A DNA stretch of 10,334 bases from the NCBI GenBank assembly GCA_946630645.1, contig CAMOZD010000017.1, forward strand, positions 1 to 10,334, given 5' to 3'. Position numbers and translations under genes: made by a program. How positions within the stretch are numbered: the stretch's first letter is position 1; every line of letters begins with the position of its first letter. Positions 6,027 to 10,334 of this stretch are shown here, one piece after another. The notes under the pieces are model-generated. The model made no database searches, was not told the origin of the DNA, and was given only the letters and a program-made list of their open reading frames with translations. Source of the DNA: an uncultured Lachnospiraceae bacterium (lineage in GTDB: Bacteria; Bacillota; Clostridia; Lachnospirales; Lachnospiraceae).

Positions 6027-7095
6027 TCACATCCACCTCCTCCACTTCTAGCCCACAGTCACGGAGATACTGCTTCATCTCCGCCTTCTGGGTGGATTCG
6101 GGAATGAATTCCAGAATAATCTCCCCGGCAGCCTTGCCGTGGACACTCCTGGTATTGGCCCCCATAATATTGACCGGCTCCAGGAAACGCAGCACCATGT
6201 TGGCAATCACCGGCTGGGCATCGGGCTGGTCCCTGTAGATTACCCTGATCCGGTCCCCGGACCTGATCAGATCCCTGCCATGAAGGGCAGGTCCCTTCTG
6301 GTCCTGATTGATCTCCACATCATTGCGGATCAGCTCCCTGGCCACCTCTGTCCTGGGATGAAGGAAAATATCCTCCACATCACCGTACTCTGCCACTTCA
6401 CCATCTTTGAGAATGGCCACCCGGTTACAGATTTCCCGGACGACGGACATCTGGTGGGTGATAATCACGATGGTGATACCCAGATTCTGGTTAATATCTT
6501 TCAGCAGGGCCAGAATAGAAGACGTAGTCTGGGGATCCAGGGCACTGGTCGCCTCATCGCAAAGCAGGATCTTAGGATCCGACGCCAGGGCCCTTGCTAT
6601 GGCCACCCTCTGCTTCTGGCCGCCGGACAGCTGGGCCGGATAGGCCTTGGTCCTGTCGGAAAGGCCTACAATCTTCAGCAGCTCCAAGGCCTTTTCCCTG
6701 GCCTCTCTTTTCGACTTCTTTTGTATGTAGAGGGGAAAGCATACATTGTCCATGACATTTTTCTGCATGAGCAGATTAAAATGCTGGAAGATCATGCCGA
6801 TGTCCTCCCTCTGCTTTCTCAATTCCTTCTCTGAGTACTCTCCCAAAGACTTGCCCCGGATCAGGACCCGGCCCTCCGTGGGCTCCTCCAGGAAATTTAT
6901 ACACCTTACCAGGGTACTCTTCCCGGCTCCGCTCATACCGATGATTCCATAGATCTCACCGGCCTCAATTTCCAGGTTCACATTTTTAAGAGCCTGAACT
7001 ATACCGTCTTTTGTGGTAAATGTTTTACAAACATTTTCCAGTACAATCTCCGGCAAGCTGCCACCTCTCTCTTCATTTATAGATCTTGTTTCCAT
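6016..7095 (-). CDS. metN: MetN methionine ABC transporter ATPase with C-terminal NIL regulatory domain
   Basis: This cytoplasmic ATPase powers methionine uptake. Residues (359-aa form) show Walker A GMSGAGKST (53-61), Q-loop Q104, signature LSGGQ (156-160), Walker B ILLCDEAT (176-183) and switch His214. From about 280 to 355 there is a NIL (ACT-like) domain, which in E. coli MetN binds methionine and inhibits transport. Two starts are possible. The ATG at 7095 has only a weak AGAGAGAAG upstream. A TTG at 7056 (residue 14) is preceded by a strong GAGAGGTGG at good spacing and would give MPEIVLENVCKTF, matching the usual MetN start. I keep the longer form for coordinates but consider 7056 at least as likely. 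It is the first gene of the met operon. Confidence 0.95.
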   Translation of the reverse strand: METRSINEERGGSLPEIVLENVCKTFTTKDGIVQALKNVNLEIEAGEIYGIIGMSGAGKSTLVRCINFLEEPTEGRVLIRGKSLGEYSEKELRKQREDIGMIFQHFNLLMQKNVMDNVCFPLYIQKKSKREAREKALELLKIVGLSDRTKAYPAQLSGGQKQRVAIARALASDPKILLCDEATSALDPQTTSSILALLKDINQNLGITIVIITHQMSVVREICNRVAILKDGEVAEYGDVEDIFLHPRTEVARELIRNDVEINQDQKGPALHGRDLIRSGDRIRVIYRDQPDAQPVIANMVLRFLEPVNIMGANTRSVHGKAAGEIILEFIPESTQKAEMKQYLRDCGLEVEEVDVNVD

Positions 7096-7120
7096 ATCTT
7101 CTCTCTAAATACATCTATAA

Positions 7121-7183
7121 CAATAACTCTTGTCTCCGGCTCCGGCCTGCAGCCGGTCCCGGCAAAAGCCGGACCAGTTATTG
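7121..7183 (-). promoter_or_regulatory. Structured leader of the metNIQ operon
   Basis: In the minus-strand RNA, CAATAACT (7183-7176) pairs perfectly with AGTTATTG (7128-7121). These close over a strong hairpin, GGTCCGGC-TTTT-GCCGGGACC (7175-7155, one bulged G), and a second, CCGGC/GCCGG (7156-7142), which overlaps the first by 2 nt, so they may alternate. The structure ends about 25 nt before the ATG. The S-box (SAM-I) conserved sequences and the T-box GGGTGG-ACC element are absent. Possible roles are mRNA stabilisation or an undescribed control element. Confidence 0.5.
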
Positions 7184-7189
7184 CCTGTT

Positions 7190-7218
7190 ACTATATCATC
7201 TTCCGGGAAAGATGTGTT
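7190..7218 (-). promoter_or_regulatory. Weak promoter candidate for metNIQ
   Basis: On the minus strand TATAGT (7195-7190) lies 19 nt after a TTAACA near 7215-7220. Between them is an inverted repeat, CATCTT-TCCCGG-AAGATG, which would sit in the spacer as a possible operator. Spacing is long and both boxes are imperfect, so read-through from the yusI-like gene is an alternative. Confidence 0.35.
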
Positions 7219-7224
7219 AATCCG

Positions 7225-7250
7225 AAAAAACTAGCGCTGGTTATAGCTAT
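7225..7250 (-). terminator. Weak terminator candidate after the yusI-like gene
   Basis: Just after the stop codon at 7257 the minus strand reads TAGC, a loop of 10 nt, GCTAG, then six T. The stem is only 4-5 bp, so termination would be incomplete. The T-run is the main support. Confidence 0.25.
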
Positions 7251-7256
7251 TAGTTA

Positions 7257-7613
7257 TTACAGAAATGTCTCCTCGTACTCCTTCTCTTTAAATCCCACCA
7301 GGACCCGGTCCCCCCTTAAGAGGATGGGCCTCTTAACCAGCATGCCGTCGGTGGCCAGCAGCTGGTACTGGTCTTCTTCGCTCATGGACGGCAGCTTGTC
7401 CTTCAGTTTATTCTGCCGGTAAATCTGACCACTGGTATTAAAAAAACGCTTCAGGGGCAGGCCGCTTTTTTCCTTCCACTCCTTCAGCTCTTCCGCCGTC
7501 GGATTATCTTCATGAATCAGCCGCTCCTGATATTCAATGCCATGGTCCTCCAGCCACTTTTTTGCCTTGCGGCAGGTCCCACACCTGGGATAGCAGATAA
7601 AGTCCACTTTCAT
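7257..7613 (-). CDS. YusI-like ArsC/Spx-family thioredoxin-fold protein
   Basis: This 118-residue cytoplasmic protein belongs to the arsenate reductase (ArsC, glutaredoxin-type)/Spx superfamily. Seen in sequence: FICYPRCGTCRKAKKWLEDHGIEY with the redox CxxC at Cys11-Cys14, LKRFFNTSG (53-61), LKDKLPSMSEEDQ and the family motif GMLVKRPILL (90-99). Motif by motif it closely resembles Bacillus YusI. Its enzymatic role is uncertain: YusI-type proteins are annotated as arsenate reductase-like, but no arsenic resistance genes lie nearby. AGGAG precedes the ATG. It follows ung by 50 nt of AT-rich DNA with repeated TTATAATTA words and may share ung's transcript or use a local promoter there. The RNA-polymerase-binding Spx role seems less likely than a redox enzyme. 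Confidence 0.92.
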   Translation of the reverse strand: MKVDFICYPRCGTCRKAKKWLEDHGIEYQERLIHEDNPTAEELKEWKEKSGLPLKRFFNTSGQIYRQNKLKDKLPSMSEEDQYQLLATDGMLVKRPILLRGDRVLVGFKEKEYEETFL

Positions 7614-7663
7614 AGGATTCTCCTCTCTTCTATTATAATTATTATAATTATTATATTTATCAA

Positions 7664-8362
7664 TTATTCCTTCCCAGCCCCGGCCTGGCCCAGATTCTCA
7701 ATCTGCCAGTCGACAGGCTCCAGTTGATGGAATCTCAGAAAATCATTGGCCTGACTGAAATGACGACATCCAAAAAATCCCCGGTAGGCCGAAAGAGGAC
7801 TTGGATGAGGTGCCTCCAGAATCAGGTGCCTGGGATTATCCAGCATGGCTTTTTTCTTTCTGGCCGGCCCTCCCCAGAGCAGGTAGACTATGGGCCTGTC
7901 CTGAGCATTGAGAACCCGGATGGCCGCATCAGTGAACTCTTCCCAGCCGATATCCTTGTGGGAATTGGGCTGGTGGGCCCGGACTGTCAGCACCGTATTC
8001 AACAGAAGAACTCCCTGCCTTGCCCACTTCAGGAGACAGCCATTATCGGGGATATAGCAGCCCAGGTCGGTCTGAAGCTCCCTGTATATATTTACCAGGG
8101 AGGGAGGGATCTCCACATCCGGCTTTACGGAAAAACAGAGGCCGTGGGCCTGACCGTCCCCGTGATAGGGATCCTGGCCCAGAATCACCACCTTAACCTC
8201 CTTCAGCGGGGTCAGGTGGAAGGCATTGAAAATATCATCGGCCGGGGGATAGACCAGCTGACTACTGTATTCCTCCCTCAGCCTGCTGTATAGATTTCTG
8301 TAATAAGGCTTTCTGTACTCTTCTTTCAGAGCCTGTGCCCAGTCATTACTGATGGCGGCCAT
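7664..8362 (-). CDS. ung: Uracil-DNA glycosylase (family 1)
   Basis: This enzyme removes uracil from DNA, starting base excision repair. Numbered from the chosen start, it is 232 residues with the water-activating motif GQDPYHG (62-68, catalytic Asp64), LLNTVLTV (120-127), the LLWG segment and the DNA-intercalation motif HPSPLSA (186-192, catalytic His186), all family-1 Ung hallmarks. The open frame extends to an ATG at 8380. That ATG lacks a ribosome binding site, while the ATG at 8362 follows GGAGG at 6-nt spacing and begins MAAISNDWAQAL as in other Ung proteins, so 8362 is preferred. An extended -10 promoter with an inverted repeat lies about 90 nt upstream. No odd residues. Confidence 0.96.
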   Translation of the reverse strand: MAAISNDWAQALKEEYRKPYYRNLYSRLREEYSSQLVYPPADDIFNAFHLTPLKEVKVVILGQDPYHGDGQAHGLCFSVKPDVEIPPSLVNIYRELQTDLGCYIPDNGCLLKWARQGVLLLNTVLTVRAHQPNSHKDIGWEEFTDAAIRVLNAQDRPIVYLLWGGPARKKKAMLDNPRHLILEAPHPSPLSAYRGFFGCRHFSQANDFLRFHQLEPVDWQIENLGQAGAGKE

Positions 8363-8453
8363 TCTCACCCTCCATTCCACGGTATCCGGCAGTCTTTAAA
8401 AGCTTTCCTTACCCGTCCGGTCCATATACCTGCATCCATGTTCAGTCCTTTTG

Positions 8454-8481
8454 ATTATACCACAGATAAAGGGATATCTGT
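8454..8481 (-). promoter_or_regulatory. Extended -10 promoter of ung with abutting inverted repeat
   Basis: On the minus strand TGGTATAAT (8462-8454) is an extended -10 element; no good -35 is seen. Immediately upstream is a perfect inverted repeat, ACAGATA-6 nt-TATCTGT (8481-8462), whose last bases form the TG of the -10. A bound regulator would block or alter initiation. It is not a LexA (GAAC-4-GTTC) site. Confidence 0.6.
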
Positions 8482-8504
8482 AGTCGTCCTTAGGAAAATG
8501 TAAG

Positions 8505-8521
8505 GAAGCAGAACCTGCTTC
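8505..8521 (-). other. Small perfect hairpin between the shell gene and ung
   Basis: GAAGCAG and CTGCTTC pair perfectly around a 3-nt loop. On the minus strand it is followed by CTTACATTTT, a poor T-tract. It could be a backup terminator behind the one at 8571-8613, or chance. Confidence 0.35.
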
Positions 8522-8570
8522 TCCCCCTCCCTTTTCCTTCAGACACAGTCCTGCCAGACCTGCCCCGGGC

Positions 8571-8613
8571 CCTGCAAAATATAAAAGGCAGAAGCCCACA
8601 GGCCCCTGCCTTT
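8571..8613 (-). terminator. Rho-independent terminator of the microcompartment shell gene
   Basis: In the minus-strand RNA, AAAGGCAG (8613-8606) pairs perfectly with CTGCCTTT (8591-8584) around a 14-nt loop, followed by TATATTTTG. It lies about 80 nt after the shell-gene stop codon and before the ung promoter. Confidence 0.8.
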
Positions 8614-8693
8614 GATATACACCATAAATACCATGACACACTCAGAGAAAAATCATCTCCCTTGCGCCTTATGAAAGTTCCTGCCAGGTAATC

Positions 8694-9083
8694 CTACTTC
8701 TTTGTGAGCGGACAGGTAGCATAACCCAGTTCGTTCTGGAAATAATGAATCACTGCCTGAATCGCAGACTCTACAGAGGAAATCCTGCCTGTCAGGATCA
8801 GAGTACCGCTGAATCGGTCTACGAAGCCCAGGTATACATCGCCGCTCTTGATGGCAATATCCGCACCAATAACAGCAGACTCGGACGGAGTTACTGTAAT
8901 GATTCCGATAGCGGAACGCTCGAAATCTATATCCGGATTCAGACCAAGCTTACGATAAACGATCGGCTTGGGACTTGTGATAACATGAGCTAACGTAATC
9001 TGTCTTCCCGGAACAGTCTCCTGAATAATTCTCAGTCTTCCTTCCGTATCTTTCGGTAATAATTCTCTAATATCAACACCCAT
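8694..9083 (-). CDS. Bacterial microcompartment shell protein, EutS/PduU type
   Basis: This 129-residue protein has a single, circularly permuted BMC domain of the EutS/PduU class, which forms hexameric tiles of microcompartment shells. Seen in sequence: RIIQETVPGRQITLAHVI (18-35), SAIGIITVTPSESAVIGADIAIKSGDV (57-83), the signature GFVDRFSGTLILTG (86-99) and an ATCPLTKK C-terminus. EutS and PduU are about 110-116 residues; here there is an extended N-terminus (MGVDIRELLPKDTEG) and a slightly longer loop around 48-56. AGGAG precedes the ATG at 8-nt spacing. It stands alone, with its own promoter and terminator, between thrS and ung and without other shell or enzyme genes in view. EutS and PduU cannot be told apart from sequence alone. 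Confidence 0.95.
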   Translation of the reverse strand: MGVDIRELLPKDTEGRLRIIQETVPGRQITLAHVITSPKPIVYRKLGLNPDIDFERSAIGIITVTPSESAVIGADIAIKSGDVYLGFVDRFSGTLILTGRISSVESAIQAVIHYFQNELGYATCPLTKK

Positions 9084-9117
9084 AACTCCCGCTCCTTTTT
9101 TATAATATATTTCTTTT

Positions 9118-9144
9118 GCGCCTGGTCAGACGATCTGCCGGCGC
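9118..9144 (-). promoter_or_regulatory. Leader hairpin upstream of the shell gene
   Basis: GCGCC pairs with GGCGC, and inside it CAGA pairs with TCTG around a 3-nt loop. It sits about 35 nt before the ATG. No T-tract follows on the minus strand, and no ANTAR-type twin hairpin as in eut leaders was recognised. Function unknown. Confidence 0.4.
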
Positions 9145-9244
9145 TCCTATAAACTGGTAGAAATCTGGCCATGAGGAACCAGCTTCCATACCCTGTCCTG
9201 TCGATAATTATACATATTGTATGAGAATATAATCGTTCATCAGT

Positions 9245-9253
9245 ATTATAGCA
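9245..9253 (-). promoter_or_regulatory. Extended -10 promoter for the shell gene
   Basis: On the minus strand TGCTATAAT (9253-9245) is a full extended -10 element; no good -35 is seen. It lies after the thrS terminator and would give a leader of about 155 nt. A second TATAAT (9212-9207) without a -35 is a weaker alternative. Confidence 0.55.
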
Positions 9254-9340
9254 TATGCATTTTCAATCTTCTATGAAAAAATTGGACTTTTCGTGGTATT
9301 CCTTGGCACTTTTCACTGAAATTCCACAAAAAATTTTCAC

Positions 9341-9379
9341 AAAAAGACAAGGCCTCCATTTCTTTTAAAAAATGAGGCC
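9341..9379 (-). terminator. Rho-independent terminator of thrS
   Basis: In the minus-strand RNA, GGCCTC (9379-9374) then ATTT pair with AAAT then GAGGCC (9361-9351, one bulged G), with a short A/T loop. TTGTCTTTTTG follows. It ends the thrS transcript after the repeated tail. Confidence 0.75.
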
Positions 9380-9389
9380 CTGCCGCTGC

Positions 9390-9505
9390 TTCTATTCTCC
9401 TGTCCTGGGAAGTCCCGACGGATGATTCTTATTTCTTTTCGTCCTGGGGAAGCTCCTGGCGGATGTTTCTTATTTCTTTTCGTCCTGGGGAAGTTCCTGG
9501 CGGAT
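9390..9505. repeat. Tandem duplication of the 3' end of thrS (two near-perfect copies plus one decayed)
   Basis: A 39-nt sequence at 9467-9505, holding the last thrS codons and the stop, recurs at 9426-9464 with one difference (9494 T, 9453 C); the period is 41 nt. A third, decayed copy is recognisable at about 9390-9424 (TCCTGGGAAGTCCC and CGGATG retained). The extra copies lie after the thrS stop, and since 41 is not a multiple of three they do not extend the protein. Confidence 0.9.
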
Positions 9506-10334
9506 AGCCTTGGTCCTGATCTCCTCACAGATGTCACTGACAAACCGGGCCAGAGGCTTCTGGCCCTCATCACCGGCAAAACGGCTGCGGACGGAAACCA
9601 TACCATCCTCCTGCTCCTTGGCACCGACGATCAGCATGTAGGGAATCTTGTCCATACGGGCCTCGCGGATCTTGTAACCGATCTTCTCAGACCGGCTGTC
9701 CACCTTGACATCCACACCGTTCCTGCGCAGCTCCTTAAATACTTCCTGGGCATAATCAATATATTTCTCAGAAATAGGAAGAACACGAACCTGTTCCGGA
9801 CAAAGCCAGGTCGGGAACTTGCCGGCATATTTCTCAATAAGCCATGCCAGAGTTCTCTCATAGCATCCCAGAGAAGTTCTGTGAATGATATAAGGACGTT
9901 TCTTCTCGCCGTTCTGGTCGATATAATACATATCATAACGCTCGGACAGGAACATATCCAGCTGGATCGTGATCATGGTATCCTCTTTGCCGTAAACATT
10001 CTTGGCTTGGATATCCAGCTTGGGCCCGTAGAAGGCTGCCTCACCGGTAGCTTCCACATAGTCGAGGCCTATCTCATCTAAGATTTTTCTCATGGCTTCC
10101 TCTACCTTGTCCCACTCTTCAGCAGTACCCAGGTATTTTCCGGAATCTTCCGGATCCCACTTGGACATACGGTAAGTCACATCATCCTGGAGACCCAGGG
10201 TTGTCAGACAGTACTTGGCCAGGCTGACACAGTTCTTAAACTCCTGGTCCACCTGCTCCGGTGTACATACCAGGTGACCCTCGGAAATGGTAAACTGGCG
10301 GACACGGGTCAGGCCGTGCATCTCACCGGAATCC
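9470..10334 (-). CDS. thrS: Threonyl-tRNA synthetase, C-terminal part (cut by right edge)
   Basis: This class II synthetase charges tRNA-Thr. The frame is open to the right edge; 287 codons are seen. Visible: SGEMHGLTRVRQFTISEGHLVC (motif 2 region), EAAFYGPKLDI, ITIQLDM, the RPYIIHRTSLGCYERTLAWLIEKY block (catalytic-zinc His plus motif 3), and then the anticodon-binding domain from FPTWLCPEQVRVLPIS through VDVKVDSRSEKIGYKIREA and IPYMLIVGAKE. The Met encoded at 10319-10321 is internal (DSGE precedes it in frame), so it is not the start. Compared with the E. coli type (TQDDAHIFC, GSMERFIGIL), motifs 2 and 3 are divergent, suggesting a distinct ThrRS subtype. The stop lies inside a tandem repeat that duplicates the gene's tail. 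Confidence 0.95.
   Translation of the reverse strand, partial: DSGEMHGLTRVRQFTISEGHLVCTPEQVDQEFKNCVSLAKYCLTTLGLQDDVTYRMSKWDPEDSGKYLGTAEEWDKVEEAMRKILDEIGLDYVEATGEAAFYGPKLDIQAKNVYGKEDTMITIQLDMFLSERYDMYYIDQNGEKKRPYIIHRTSLGCYERTLAWLIEKYAGKFPTWLCPEQVRVLPISEKYIDYAQEVFKELRRNGVDVKVDSRSEKIGYKIREARMDKIPYMLIVGAKEQEDGMVSVRSRFAGDEGQKPLARFVSDICEEIRTKAIRQELPQDEKK

Noticed and set aside
6139..6834. 231-codon plus-strand open frame inside metN
   Set aside because: It is an antisense shadow of metN, whose ABC motifs are complete.
7631..7656. Repeated TTATAATTA words between ung and the yusI-like gene as a promoter array
   Set aside because: Several TATAAT matches occur but none has a properly spaced -35; AT-rich spacer sequence gives such matches easily.
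8396..8641. 81-codon minus-strand open frame upstream of ung
   Set aside because: It contains the shell-gene terminator and the ung promoter, and its sequence (Gly/Cys-rich, no family) looks non-coding.

Overview
The window looks like a chromosomal segment from an anaerobic Clostridia genome, most likely Lachnospiraceae. The grounds are moderate GC with AT-rich intergenic spacers, strong AGGAGG-type ribosome binding sites, and a mix of a FabT-like MarR regulator, a MetNIQ methionine importer, a YusI-like thioredoxin-fold protein and pieces of B12-dependent diol metabolism and bacterial microcompartments. This is inference from gene content; no rRNA or species marker is present. Every credible gene lies on the minus strand, so transcription runs right to left. 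No tRNA, rRNA, CRISPR array, insertion sequence or prophage gene was seen.

Layout from right to left, in the direction of transcription. (1) The 3' part of thrS enters from the right edge. It ends in a tandemly duplicated tail and a terminator near 9341-9379. (2) A stand-alone EutS/PduU-type microcompartment shell gene (8694-9083) has its own extended -10 promoter and terminator. (3) ung (start best placed at 8362) and a yusI-like gene probably form a two-gene unit, with an inverted repeat in the ung promoter. (4) metN-metI-metQ form a tightly packed methionine ABC importer operon. Its structured leader lacks the usual S-box and T-box signatures, and it ends at a terminator at 4327-4372. (5) A FabT-like MarR regulator (3562-4020) has a consensus-like promoter overlapped by an inverted repeat, and its own terminator. 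(6) A two-gene metal-trafficking operon follows: a CobW/G3E GTPase with an extreme histidine-rich tract (2096-3277), then a degenerate G3E-like GTPase apparently fused to a DUF1980/TIGR03943-like C-terminal domain (1060-2034). A perfect 16-bp palindrome covers the putative -35 of this operon, and a terminator at 834-890 closes it. (7) A near-consensus promoter (689-717) drives the large subunit of a diol/glycerol dehydratase reactivase, which leaves the window at the left edge.

Gene-poor stretches: 576-1059 holds the reactivase promoter and leader hairpin, the metal-operon terminator and a 15-nt tandem repeat. 4021-4460 holds the marR promoter/operator, a small palindrome and the met terminator, with an AT-rich stretch (about 4147-4326) in which no gene was seen. 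8363-8693 holds the shell-gene terminator, a second hairpin and the ung promoter.

The most interesting parts are the metal GTPase pair and its palindrome, and the two isolated microcompartment-related genes about 8 kb apart around housekeeping genes. Also notable are the methionine operon leader, the inverted repeats over the marR and ung promoters, and the duplicated 3' end of thrS.
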